Assembly: GCA_002189035.1 (NCBI GenBank)
Contig: NEEC01000013.1
Location: forward strand, 1,922,001-1,986,000
Direction of reading: 5' to 3'
DNA: 64,000 nucleotides
Source of the DNA: Utricularia gibba
Lineage: Eukaryota > Streptophyta > Magnoliopsida > Lamiales > Lentibulariaceae
Of the stretch, positions 11,986 to 24,400 are shown one piece after another (positions within the stretch are counted from its first letter, which is position 1; every line of letters begins with the position of its first letter). The notes under the pieces are model-generated. The model made no database searches, had not been told where the DNA came from, and worked only from the letters and a program-made list of their open reading frames with translations. Made by a program: the position numbers and the translations under genes.

Positions 11986-14897
11986 ATGACGGAGACTTCC
12001 GGAGACGGAAGCGTTGATGCGCCAGCGGAGGTTGTTTCTCGTGACACTGGCGGGAATGCAGTGGGTTTGGGACCGACGCTCACGGTGTCGGCGTCGTTCA
12101 AGGGCTCCGCATCACGGCGGAGGTCGTTAGCGCGACCTACCGTTGATGCGGATGAGTTTTTAAGCTCGCTCCATGGCTCGGATCCGGTGAGGCTGGAGCT
12201 TAATCGACTGGAGAACGAAGTAAGAGGTGAGTATCTCTGGTTCTGGATCCACGGGATTTGTTTTCTGATTTGAATTTGAGACGGCGCCGTTCGGATTCTT
12301 GGCTTGAACTTGTGTATTTCGTCGAACGCACAGCACAATGAGAATGAATTGAGTGTTTTCTCTGTAGATAAGGAGCGGGAATTGGGAGAAGCTTATTCAC
12401 AGATCAAGGCGCTGAAGCTCTCTGAGAGGCTTCGAGAAAAAGCCGTTGAAGAGGTTCTTATTTAGATTACTTAGTATATTTATGATGAGTGTATCAGGAG
12501 AAGTTTGTCATAGCAGATGAAAGAATTGCCGGAATCTATTACAAAATCTGCGTTGGTGTTAGTGCATTCAGATAATCTTAAACGCCGCTGAGCCCTGAGA
12601 CCTTTCATTTTGTTTTAGTTGACTGATGAGTTGTCGAAGGTGGATGAGAAACATAAATTAACGGAGTCTGTTCTTCAGAGCAAGGTACTGTGTATTCTTT
12701 TTCCATTATGATCTCCGTATCATTATTTTGTACATTCTGTAGATCTACTTGCCCTATAATTTTGTTTTTTTTTTCAGAATCTTGAGATTAAAAAACTTAA
12801 TGATGAAAAGAAGGCCTCAATGGCAGCCCAGTTTGCTGCCGAGGCTACACTTCGGCGCGTTCATGCTGCCCAAAAGGATGATGATATGCCCCAATTGAAG
12901 CCATTCTGGCTCCATTGGAAGCCGAACTTAAACTCTCTCGACAGGAGGTTTGTGCATTTAGCAACTCGCTCTGATGTTAATCCGCTTCATTTATGATAAT
13001 GTTACTGAACCTATCTGTATTTTCCACTTAGATTTCAAAGCTACAAGAGGACAACAAAGCATTGGATCGGTTGACAAAATCAAAGGAAGCTGCTCTACTT
13101 GATGCGGAGAGAACTGTACAAATAGCAATGGCAAAAGCATCAATGGTGGATGATCTGCAAAACAAGAACCAAGAATTAATGAAGCAGATTGAAATTTGCC
13201 AGGTATAATGGACACCTGTGGCTGCAAGTTTTTGTGACACTATTCAACACAGTTAATATTTTTTTCTTTGCCATTTGGATGTTTTCCTATTGTATCAGGA
13301 AGAAAATAAGATAATGGATAAAATGCATAGACAAAAGGTGGCTGATATTGAAAAGCTTACCCAAACTGTGCGTGAACTTGAAGAGGCCGTGCTCGCTGGT
13401 GGGGCAGCTGCGAATGCAGTCCGTGACTATCAGAGAAAAGTTCAGGAGATGAACGTATTAATACATTACCCAATGATTTCACACGTAACTTCTGATGTTA
13501 ATCTTAAGTTGATTGCCTTCACTCATTATGTTTTCAGGAAGAAAGGAAAACTCTTGACAGGGAGCTGGCTCGAGCTAAGGTGACTGCAAATAGGGTTGCA
13601 ACTGTTGTAGCTAATGAATGGAAAGATGCTAATGACAAAGTAATGCCCGTGAAACAGTGGCTGGAAGAGAGAAGGTTCTTGCAGGTGTAGTGAATCCCTT
13701 TCACTTGCCAATGAATATTTGTAGTTGTTAAATATTGGCGAGTTGGATAATCCCAGCTTATCTTTATTTCTACTTCACAGGGCGAAATGCAGCAACTCAA
13801 GGATAAGCTTTCTGTAGCAGAGAGAACTGCTAAATCAGAAGCCCAGTTAAAAGTAAATGGCTTCAACATATTGATTCTGGGTAATTTTTTAGAAACATGT
13901 CATTGGGATCACATTACAATTTCTCATCTTTCAGGAAAAGTTTCAGTTACGTCTGAAGGTTCTTGAGGAAACGTTGAGATCGCCAAATGTGGCACCCCGT
14001 GGTGCTTCGGAACCTAGGAGCTCAAGTAATGGTTTAGCACGCCGCCAGTCACTTGGTGGAGCTGAAAATATCACCAAATTAGCCTCCAGTTTCATTCTGC
14101 CTAAAAGACCCCCATCGTTTCAGAGTAAATCTTATGGAAGCAGTTCAGTTTTGAAACATGCAAAGGGAGCATCGAAGTCCTTTGATGGTGGATCACGACC
14201 TGTGGACAGGAATAAAGTTCTCTTGAATGGGTTAGGTCCAAGTTTCAAGCAAGTTCAGTCATCTGAAGATGCTAAGCAAATTGACGAGCCTACTAGTACC
14301 ACATGTGGAAAAGCTCCAGCAGAAAACACGAGCGACATACAAATTGAAGCTGTTACTGAGGACACAGTGCCTGGTGTATTGTATGATCTATTGCAGAAAG
14401 AGGTGGTTACGTTGAGAAAAGCTGGCCAGGAAAAGGATCAAAGTCTCAAGGACAAGGATGATGCAATTGAGGTTAGATCATTATGCCCTCGAATTTTTTG
14501 TTGAACATGAGTCAAGTGTTTCCTGTCCACTACTTTGATCAGATATTAGCAAAAAAAGTGGACACTTTGACCCGGGCAATGGAAACTGAAGCCAAGAAGA
14601 TGAGAAGAGAGGTAGCTGCCATGGAGAAGGAGGTTGCAGCGATGCGTGTGGAGAAGGAGCATGACACCAAAGCCAAGAGACTGGTGCATTCGAGGAGCTC
14701 TAACAGTTCACAGTTTCTCTCTGCAAGGTATGGTTCCCTATTCTCATACATCTCAACACAAAAATATATATATTGCTGACATTTTATCGATGCACAACTG
14801 TATGGCCTTTCCTTACGCACAAGCATGCGTTCACAGTAATGCAATGTTGCCCTGCAGGATCTTATCAAGAAGTGGGATGACCCGCAGCACACAATAA
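11986..14897 (+). CDS. MAP70: Microtubule-associated protein 70 (MAP70), apparent 1-bp frameshift
   Basis: Eleven exons: 11986-12226, 12368-12453, 12619-12684, 12778-12947, 13032-13202, 13299-13454, 13538-13684, 13781-13852, 13935-14471, 14543-14727 and 14858-14897 (about 623 aa). MAP70 proteins are plant-specific coiled-coil proteins that decorate cortical microtubules and shape secondary walls. The family's long coiled coil is clear: FAAEATLRRVHAAQKDDDMP in exon 4, RLTKSKEAALLDAERTVQIA in exon 5, MHRQKVADIEKLTQTVRELE in exon 6 and VKQWLEERRFLQ in exon 7. The conserved RRQSLGGAEN and LKHAKG(A)SKSFDGG blocks follow in exon 9, and the C-terminus is SGMTRSTQ. Exon 4 is one base short: the C run at 12889-12892 needs a fifth C for the family frame to continue. 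It looks like a base-calling error, not decay, because every other exon is intact. Confidence 0.92.
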
Positions 14898-15524
14898 CAG
14901 AACATTTGTATCCGGGTTCCTTTTCATCTAATCCAGGTTTCATTATCCACCGTATGTCTGCTGGCATGCCCATGCCAATATCTCTTTGGTGGGATGAAAG
15001 TATACGGTGGAAACGATCAATCATCATGTGTGTTTATTTTACCCTGAAATCAAGCTGCTCATTCAGTAGATTTGTATTGCTGTGGGTAGCAATTAAATTC
15101 CCTCTATGTATAGGTAACTTGGTAGCTTTTGGTATGACTCGTTTGGGATTGTTGTACGGGTCTTCATTGTTAACGTCGTTTTCATGTTCCTTGGTTTCAT
15201 CTTCTGCCACTTGAATTTATTGGATGAAGATGTTTGTCTCTCTCCGTGTAGTGTCTCTTGGACTGGAGTCTTTATGCCTGAATGCTGCTTTCAACTTTGT
15301 CTCCATTAGTGTTGTTAGTGCTATTGTTTTGTAATTGGAGAAAGGGATTTTTCAACTAGCATATGAATGCAAGGATCCGTCATGTCGTTTAGGTCATCTT
15401 CTGCAGGATTCAGATTCGCACGGCGCATTTCACCCAGTGTAACTGTGAGTATTCACAGAGAGGCATATGGGAGCAGAAAAGATTTACGAAATGATGGTAC
15501 CATATGAATTTGTACAAGGAAATC
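14898..15524. other. 3' flanks of two converging genes
   Basis: A spacer between the ends of MAP70 (+) and the MS1-like gene (-). It presumably holds both 3' untranslated regions and polyadenylation sites. Nothing else was recognised. Confidence 0.55.
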
Positions 15525-17527
15525 TCAAGGCAGAGGGAAGCTCAAAATGTTGTTCTCGCAGCTACTGCATAAAAAAATGGCTGGAATCTCTTCAGTCTGA
15601 GGAATATTTACACACCTTGTGTGCTGCTGAACTTGGCAGATATCACACGACACCATTCTCTCCCCATCATTGTCTCTAGTTCCACAAACACAGTCCACTG
15701 TCATCAGGAGCTCGCCTTCGCACACAGGCTGCCCAGTTGCTTTCACCTCAAACACAACTCTGCTTCCCGGTTTCAGTGCTTTGAACACCAAGTCTGATCC
15801 TTTACACCTTATGTTCCTCGGTGAATCTGCCTTGAAGCCCTTCAGCCCCATGTAAGTCTCTCTGAACACCCTCTCTGCTTCAGTTTTCAACTCATCAAAA
15901 ACAGAGGAGTTCCTCAGGATCAAGCAATGGTATGGAGTTGCAACCTCCTCCTGCTCTGATCCATCATCCTTCTTCACCACAATGGAGCAATACATCTTCC
16001 ATTTGTCAGATTTGTTCCCAGGTACCTCCTCCCCACCGTAGTCTTTATACAGATGCTTCGAATCAAGGATGATCCTAGATGCCAGGGGGAGAGTGGCTAA
16101 GGCTCCAGCTTTGGTGTCTCTGAAAACGTGTGTATACACATGGTTAATGTCCCTCATGAGCTGAGCCCAAGAGACCTTCAGCTGATGAGGCCTCAGTGCT
16201 GGTTCATAGTTCGTGGATGGCTCTTCCAGTGACAGTGTTTGGGAGATATCTTCCACACAATACTCCAGCACTTTGGTCACAGGATTCACACATCTACGGA
16301 TGAAATACTTGCCAACCAAGTGGTTTCCCAAGGACTTGAGCACAAAGTCGAGCAGACCCGTGTCTCCAATGTATGCCCGTGCCTGGTCTCGTATATGCTG
16401 CCTAGAAACCCAATGTGTTTCAGCTGTTTTCAGTGATTCAACTATCACATGAATCGCCATTTCGACGCGCTTCGAAGACCATCTGCAGGATGAATCAGAC
16501 ATGATCCCTGGATAGGGAGAAGAGATTTTGGACTCCTTTGGAATCCTGGACTTGAGTTCCAGCATGAACAGGAAGAGTTGGCCTATGGTTACCAGAGAAT
16601 GCCCAGATAAAAGCTGGAGTTTCTTCAGTATCACTTGTGTCATTTCATTTGGACTGCTCGTGTGTGCAATCAGGCTGATAGGAATGCTCTGTATTGCTCT
16701 CACTGCATTCCCATATGACTCTTCATCCACGCCGTAGCTCCCCCGGCCGAGCGTGTAGCTCCACTGCGAGAACCATGGCTTGCCATAGGCTACACCATGA
16801 AGCAGCCTGAGTTCCATGCCTCTCTTCCTAGAGACGTCTCTCAAGCTCACCTTCCTGGAGTTCTCATTGCATTAAAACACTGGACTCAGGATGATTCATT
16901 TCAAGTTTTATGATATTCGAACCTCGCTCCGAGCCCGACGCAGAGACGATCCCAGAACTCCATGATCTCGTAGCCTGCCAAGAGTGAGCCAGTCTCTAAA
17001 CCTCCAATGTAGAGCAAATGACCATAGCCATTGGAATGGAACACACCATGGAGGCTATGCTTCTCCCTCTGCAACTCAACCAGTGCACAGTATTCCTCCG
17101 AGTCTGCTCTCAATGGCAGCAGAAAATGGTACCTCTTGTTGCAGACCAAGTGATGCCCCCAGCCTGAACTACATTTCAACATCACCAAGAAGAGAAAACA
17201 CAACACACAGAATCAAAGTGCCATGTTACTATTACCTATATATTGACAGTACTTGCACCGGAGTTCCATCGAAAACTCCTCCACCGGCTCCTCCACCACA
17301 AACAGAAGCAGATGCAGCAGCGGTTGGCGATGAACTTCCAGGTGAAATGACCAACTTGGCATGGTTCCACTGCGATCCTCTTGGCCAAACTCCAAAAGGG
17401 CTCTCACGTTTTCCTGAAAAGAACCACAGAAATCAACAGGGTACCCCTTCTCCCCAAAGAGCTTGAATTTGTACACCCTTTCGCCCCTTCTCCTCTTCCT
17501 GCACCCATTCACTTCCATATGGGGCAT
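15525..17527 (-). CDS. MS1: MALE STERILITY 1-like PHD-finger protein
   Basis: Three exons on the minus strand: 17527-17236, 17163-16923 and 16854-15525 (1,863 nt, 620 aa), the three-exon layout of MS1. The N-terminal block KRRRGERVYKFKLFGEKGYP and the motifs CQYCQYIGWGHHLVCNKRYH (lightly varied here as CKYCQYIG...), GYEIMEFWDRLC and SMELRLLHGVA (here GMELRLLHGVA) match the MS1/PTC1 family. The C-terminal PHD finger begins VDCVCGTRDNDGERMVSCD and ends FLCSSC, with Cys4-His-Cys3 zinc ligands. MS1 acts in tapetum nuclei late in anther development and is needed for pollen-wall formation. The related MMD1 and At1g33420-type proteins match the N-terminus less well. At 620 aa it is somewhat shorter than Arabidopsis MS1 (about 670). 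No disruption was seen. Confidence 0.9.
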
Positions 17528-20500
17528 TGCTTGTTTCCCTTCCTTGGAACTTAGAAGAAGGTGTTTGCAACACAGAAAGAGAGTTAAATTTGGAGATGGC
17601 TTTGCTTATAATAGGGTAATTCACACACATGTTGCTGGAACACAGAATAATGAGAAGAGCATTAGCAGCTCCAAGATCATCGTGTTTGTCCGAAAGTATC
17701 GCGCTCTCTTACCATGCATGACTTCCTTTTCAAGTAATTTAATGAACACATACCTTCTATCCTCCTCCATTTTTTTGTTACCTATCCATACCTACACCTT
17801 ACTTACATCCATGCTCTAGATGCTAGAATCTAAACAGTATGTTTGGAGGTGTTTTCCACCTACTCGTTGCTAGAAAAACAAAATAAGCATGGTCATTTTT
17901 TGCATTTGAAGGAAAACCCTATTTCCTTGTGAGAAAAATTTAGGGTTTGGGGTTAGGGTTTTTGTGTCTTTCTGAATAATCCTAATCCTATTACATAAAT
18001 AGCATCTTGCATGATTCACATGACATCCATTTCATGAATCATGTTTTCATTTTACAATATTATGTGTTTTGGATATCTAGTTTTCATAGTTCTATGTTCT
18101 CTATTTTTGATAAAAAAAATTATCTAAGATTAAGATAGTAACTCTATTTAATCAGATACCAATCATATGGAATACATAAACTCTATAAACAGGATGTTAC
18201 ACATCAATGCATCAATTATTTCCAAATGAATGTGTAGTCTTCTAGTCTCAGAATTAAAAACAAAAAAAAAGTTTCTCTTTTTCTTTTTTTTTCATAGATA
18301 TTTGTAAATATTGTAAATATCAAAGAGTAGGCAACATGTGTAGTTGCATAGGGCTTTAAAGCAAATGAAAAGATTTCAAAATTGGCAAATATACTACCGC
18401 AATAGATATTGAAAACCACTTGATGCCGATACTTCTATTGGTCGACTGTGTGCCTTTTAGATCATAACAACATGTTTCACTATGCAGAGACGCAACACTC
18501 CTCCCATGGAAGAGTCTGGATTTTCAATCACCTAATGTTGAAAATAAGGACTCAATAGATCCCTCCTGCTCGATCCTTGTTATGGTCTACCTGATGGAAA
18601 CGTGAAAGAAATGGTAAGGTGATCTACTCTTTATGCGTAGATTACACGCTCTCTCTTTGTATGATATTGTTAGAAGCTCGTAATTCAGATCATGAAATCG
18701 ATACTTGGCCAAGGCATCCTTCAAATCTTGATGAGGCCGCAGTGAATAAAATGTCTTGCAGTAAAATCATCCAAGTAAAATTAGGGTTTATCCTTGGGAG
18801 TAAAATTAAACCAATGCTCCTCTTTGTGATAGTTACAACATGTTTTTAAATAAAATTATCTTATCCATTACATTTACGTAAATCTAATCTTGAGTAAGAT
18901 ACGACAAAATCGTAGTCTTTGTCTAATTATTTTTGAAAAATGATTCTAATAAAATGAGTTTTTGCAACTTTTTTTTAAAAAATATTTTAAAAACATAAAT
19001 CACTTGTATTTAATAATAAAATTATTTTTAAAAAAATAAAAAAATAATTCCAAATAGAAACAAATCCAACTTCTTCCTCCTCCTCCCTAACAAAAAACAA
19101 AACAAAAGAAGAAGAAGAGGAAGTGTAGTGAGATAAGGTAACTGAAAGTCAACGCCATAATGCCTGGGGGGTGATGTTGCGGGGGCCTCCCACTAAACGA
19201 CCAAAGTCAACACTCGTGACAACGTATTGGTGGATTTTTTAATTGTACACACCAAAGTCAATGCACACGTGTCGTATTAGTACATATATTATATGCACCA
19301 TGTGAGGGATATGCCGCGGGCACATACTAATTGCATGATCCCCGATTAATGCGCTAATCTTATCATCACTAATCATCCTCGGGTTTAATGTACATTGCCT
19401 TTGCATTCGTTTGTATTTTGTAACAAAAATATTTTTAGATCACATGTTCAAAAGTATAAATTATCATAATTTGAATTCTGTATCTTGAAAAATAGTTTTC
19501 GAAAAGTGATTTTAATAAAATAGAAATTGGATCTCTATATCTTTTTGAAAGAGAAAATTACAAGAACAAAATTTCAAATTTAAGTCAATATAAAGAACAT
19601 AATCATCAAGTTTCAAAATTACAAAAAAAAAAACATATCAAGTTGTCAAAATCATGCAATGAAAATCCAAAGTATTTTCAAAATTTTTAAAAATTGAATC
19701 TATTTATGACAGTTTTGGTTTTAAATCTAACTAAATTTCATACTAAAGCTTTTCACATTTGTGTGTGAAGTTCAACAAATCGAAGTATACCTCTATTAGA
19801 ATTATATCGTATTTATATATTCTATTATTTGAAGTGATAATGTTTATATTATATTCATATCTTATATAATTTAAAGTGATAATATTTATATCGTATCTCA
19901 TATTATGCATTATTATAACGATGTTAAAATCAAAATCAATTAGTTTTGATTACATAAGAGGTTAAATATGCAATTTTATAAATTCGAGAGCAAATTTTAT
20001 AAAAAAATAAGTTGAGAATTATATGAATTAATTTTGAAATTTGAGGTTAAACTTATTATACTGATTGTAAATTAGAGCGACACTAGCAAACTCCACCCCT
20101 TTTTAAAAAGTGTGTTTTTAGAATTATGTTGTTTTTGAAGTATAATTTGTTTGTATTTTGTAATAAAATTGATTTTGAAACCTATTTTTTTAGAAGGATA
20201 AGGTGTTACAAGTGGAACCTAATTTATACGTATTCCTATACACATAATTGCGTCGTATTTGTATTCCACGAGTATTAAGGTTTTTTTGATCATGTTTATG
20301 TAAGATAATTATGATTAGTTGGCGACTAAACAAAAAAAAGTCTAAAGTGGGATTTTCCTGCAAAGGCAGTTGAAATCTTGCACGCACAAGACCTGCCCCC
20401 TACACCGCTCCTCTTTTTCCAGTGCAGACCAAGACTTCCAAACTAATGATATGTTTGAATCACCCCTATTCTGGAATTTCATTCCTGTTGTTGTAGATAG

Positions 20501-21408
20501 AGCACATAACAATTTCTTCTGTAGTTTTGGCGCTCAAAACTGGAGGTTTCAGAAACTTGTTGCTTGAACAAGACTCAGAGGTGGCATATGTAGGAGTATG
20601 TTCCTAAGCATAGAATTTTTCACTCATCATTGGCTTCCTTGAAACTTATCAACTACGCGCGCATATCCGTCGATCGCCACGGTGGTCGCCGGAAGGTCGG
20701 AGGCGGAGGAGGAGGCCTCGGCGGTTACCGTACTATGATCGAATTATGGAAACTTAGACCCGAGTGTGGTATTGAAAAACCAGGCTGGATTCTATGCAAC
20801 AGCGCCAACTTGGTGTTAAGCTCTTCTACTCTTACCCTAAAGTCGAGTGCCACCTTTTAAATTACAAGGTTAGAGTCGCGTATCCTACTAGGACAAAAAG
20901 GGTCGCGGTCAGGGAGGGCGTTTGGTCTTTTCATGGCGGCTTTCTTCATTGTTTCCTCGTTGTCTCCTGTTGCAATACTACATTGTAATAAAAATAAAAC
21001 GTGAAGTCAACGAAATAATGAATGTGATTTTTAGCATTTTTTTTTGTGCAGTTGATGATAAGAATAAAAAGAAATACAGAATGTAGATGTCGACCATGAT
21101 CATCCAAGTAATTTGCACGGAGAAGACAATTCTCACGTGGAATACTCATCTCTTGTCTGGTTAGTTCCCGGAGTGTTCAAGTCAGAGTGGGTGAATACAG
21201 ATGAAAAGTTTCAATGGTCTACGGTTTCAAGGGGCAAACTGTTTCTTCAGGTGTATTCATGGAAACAGGAGCACAAAAGTCAAACCAGTGCATGTTGTCA
21301 ATATTCTGGAAGATACCCATAACTCTGCGCACCCCACACACATAATATATATATACATTAGTATGTACGAGCACTTGGGTTGAAAGTTCTCTCCCTAAGA
21401 AGCTTTAT
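17528..21408. other. Gene-poor AT-rich region
   Basis: It contains the MS1-like upstream region, a telomere-like TTAGGG stretch near 17,938-17,962, several stretches with repeated TTTTAATAAAAT-type wording and a copy of a dispersed repeat at 19,560-20,060 (separate entry). Short frames at 18,619-18,849 and 20,630-20,860 show no known domain. The last 300 bp should carry the SOS1 promoter and leader. Confidence 0.55.
19560..20060 (+). repeat. Dispersed AT-rich repeat, copy 1
   Basis: This stretch shares ordered blocks of similarity with 61,690-62,110 in the same orientation. Examples are CAAAATCAT...AATGAAAATC..A followed by ATTTTCAAAATTTTTAAAA, and later GTGATAATATTTATATCGT followed by CTCATATTATGCATT, then TTTTATAAATTCGA. 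There are no obvious terminal repeats or coding capacity. Its class is unknown; it may be a degenerate non-autonomous element. Confidence 0.6.
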
Positions 21409-24400
21409 TTGCATGAGAATACAACGCTTGGCCTAATTTTGAGGAGTGGGATGGAGTGGGGAATGCACAGAATCCTGCAAGATGGGGTTGCTGCTGTGGG
21501 AGAGGACTCAGTAAACGCAGTGATATTTTTTGGTGTTAGTATGGTATTAGGGATTGCAAGTCGGCACTTGCTCAGTGGGACGCGTGTACCTTATACTGTT
21601 GCTCTTCTTCTTCTTGGCATTGGCCTTGGGGCCTTAGGTAACACATGATCTTATCGATTGTATGAATTGGGCTCATGATTCTAGAGTAAAGATTTGATTT
21701 TTCTTTTTTTTTTTTTTTTTGTAGAACATGGAACAAGAGAAGGCTTAGGAAGGTTTGGGAATGGAATTCGGATATGTAAGTGTGCATCACTGTTTGTGGG
21801 AGCTTTTAAAATTGGATGGACAGAGAGAGAGTTGATTTTCTGTACTTGTTATTTTACAGGGTCTCAAATTGATCCTGATCTTCTGTTGGCTGTCTTTCTT
21901 CCTGCTCTCTTGTTTGAGAGCTCATTTTTGATGGAAGTACATCAAATAAAGGTGTTGTAACATCTCCCTGCTGTGCCCCAGAGTGGTTTCTCTGTTGCGA
22001 TGCTAAATCTGCTACTTGTTTTTTCGTTGCAGAGGTGTCTCATGCAAATGTTTTTACTTGCTGGTCCGGGAGTGGCGATTTCGACCTTCTGTCTTGGAGC
22101 CGTTTTGAAGGTCTAGTGGATAGATGCCACATAGTTTTCTCTAAGAACTCCTTTTCCGAAACCTTAAACTTTAAGTGCAGCTTGTTTTCCCATATAACTG
22201 GAACTGGACAACTTCTTTGCTGCTTGGAGGGCTTCTCAGTGCCACTGACCCTGTTGCAGTCATAGCCCTTCTGAAAGAGCTGGGAGCAAGCAAAAAACTC
22301 AGCACTATCATTGAAGGAGAGTCCTTGATGAATGACGGGTACATTAGATACTGCAGTTACTCAATACTTATGGATGCAGTAACTGTACCATGACAATTCT
22401 TCGAGGTTTCAGGACTGCTATCGTGGTTTATCAGCTTTTCAACCGCATGATCCTCGGTTGGCGCTTTAATTTGGGAGGCTTGATCGAGTTCTTGTGCAAA
22501 GTTTCTCTGGGGGCGTAAGTTATTCACTCTTTCTAATCAGAGTTTGGATACTGTAGTTGTCCTAACTCTTCATGTAACAGCGTTGGTCTTGGAATTGCTC
22601 TCGGAATAGCATCTGTATTCTGGCTGGGATTCATCTTCAACGATACAGTTATTGAAATATCGTTGACAGTTGCAGTGAGCTACGTAGCCTTCTTTGTGGT
22701 ATGCATGTATTTCGTCTTCTGCTGCTTCTTAAGTATGACTCTCAATGGATCAATAACACGCATTTTTTTGAATGATAGTCTCAAGAAACGCTAGGCATCT
22801 CTGGAGTGCTGACTGTCATGACCTTAGGAATGTAAGAAGCTTCATCATCTCTTATTTTCTTGAAGAAGATGATCAGACTGTTTGAGTGAAAGGTGCTCCC
22901 TGAAACAGGTTCTATTCCGCCTTCGCTCGGACAGCATTTAAGGGCGAAAGCCAACGGAGTTTGCATCACTTCTGGTACTTGTCTTTGTTCAAGTTATACA
23001 GTTTTCTTCAAGAGGGGATAGTTGGAATAACTTGTGTGAGTTCACAGGGAAATGGTTGCTTACATTGCAAACACTCTGATCTTCATCCTAAGGTAAGAAA
23101 GAAAGACTCTGCAAGTGCTCTTTTCCACTTAAATACTTCTGCTTGTAGTAACTCTGCACCTTTTCATGGCTGCAGTGGAGTAGTCATAGCCGAAAGCATA
23201 TTCAGCGATGACAAGCTATTCAAAACCCATGGTGAAATGAGACCTTGAAACCTTCTTCTTGTATTGCCATTCTGCAGTGAATCTTACCATCAACTGTTCG
23301 CCATCCTGCAGTGAATTCATGGGGTTGGCTGTTTCTGCTCTACGTTTTCGTTCAGCTTTCCAGAGTGATCGTTGTTGCTGCACTGTTTCCACTCCTGCAG
23401 TACTTCGGGTACGGCATGGACTGGCGAGAAGCCATTGTTCTCATCTGGTCAGGTCTCCGTGGTGCCGTGGCGTTGTCACTCTCCCTCTCCGTCAAGGTAT
23501 TTTATTCTTACAAGATCTCCCATTGTTCTGCAACAAGTAACTTACATTTCCGTTCTCGCTGCCGCCTCCAGCGTACCAGCGACACTTCTCCGCTCATCAG
23601 TCCGGACACCGGATATCTGGTATGGATTCACCATCTCTTATTTGAAACTCTGCACTTTCTTGTTCTCTTCATCACAGTCTCCTGCTGCTTTTCCAGTTCG
23701 TGTTTTTAACTGGAGGGATTGTCTTGCTGACACTCATCGTGAATGGATCAACAGCACAGTTTGTGCTGCATGCTCTCAAGCTGGATCTCTTAACATCTGC
23801 AAAGGTTACACCAGAGCAGCCCCGGTAGTCTTTTCTAGCCACCACAAGAAGCTAATGCCATGGCTTATTTTTCTGCAGAAGCGAATAATGAAGTACACCA
23901 AGTACGAAATGCTGAACGAAGCATTGCAGGCTTTTGGGAATCTTGGGGAAGACGAGGAGCTGGGGCCTGTTGATTGGCCTACAGTGAAGCAGTACATCAA
24001 GTGCTTGGATAATGTAGAAGGCGATCGAACGCATCCCCATTCAGCATCCGAGACTGATAATGATTTCGAGCATTTGAATCTGGAGGATACAAGAATCCGT
24101 TTCTTGAATGGTGAGTGTGGTTTCATTCACTGATGCAAGCAAACAGAGGGCTGTATTTTGCTGAAAGAAGTGGATTTGCAGGTGTTCAGGCAGCTTACTG
24201 GATGATGCTTGATGAGGGAAGGATCACACAAACTACAGCAAGCTTTTTGATGCAATCTATAGATGAAGCCATGGATCAGATATCCAATGAACCTTTATGT
24301 GATTGGAGAGGTCTGAAATCTCATGTCAGCATCCCAAATCACTACAAGTTTCTTCAGTACAGATTCATCCCTCGGAAGATAGCAACTTATCTTACGGTGG

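Noticed and set aside
17938-17962. TTTAGGG-like motifs suggesting an interstitial telomere
   Set aside because: Only about three imperfect units (TTTAGGG, TTGGGG, TTAGGG). Such telo-box wording is common in plant DNA and promoters and does not form an array.
20630-20860. Gly-rich 76-codon frame before SOS1
   Set aside because: The Gly run comes from a GGAGGC repeat; no domain, no splice chain and no family match were recognised.
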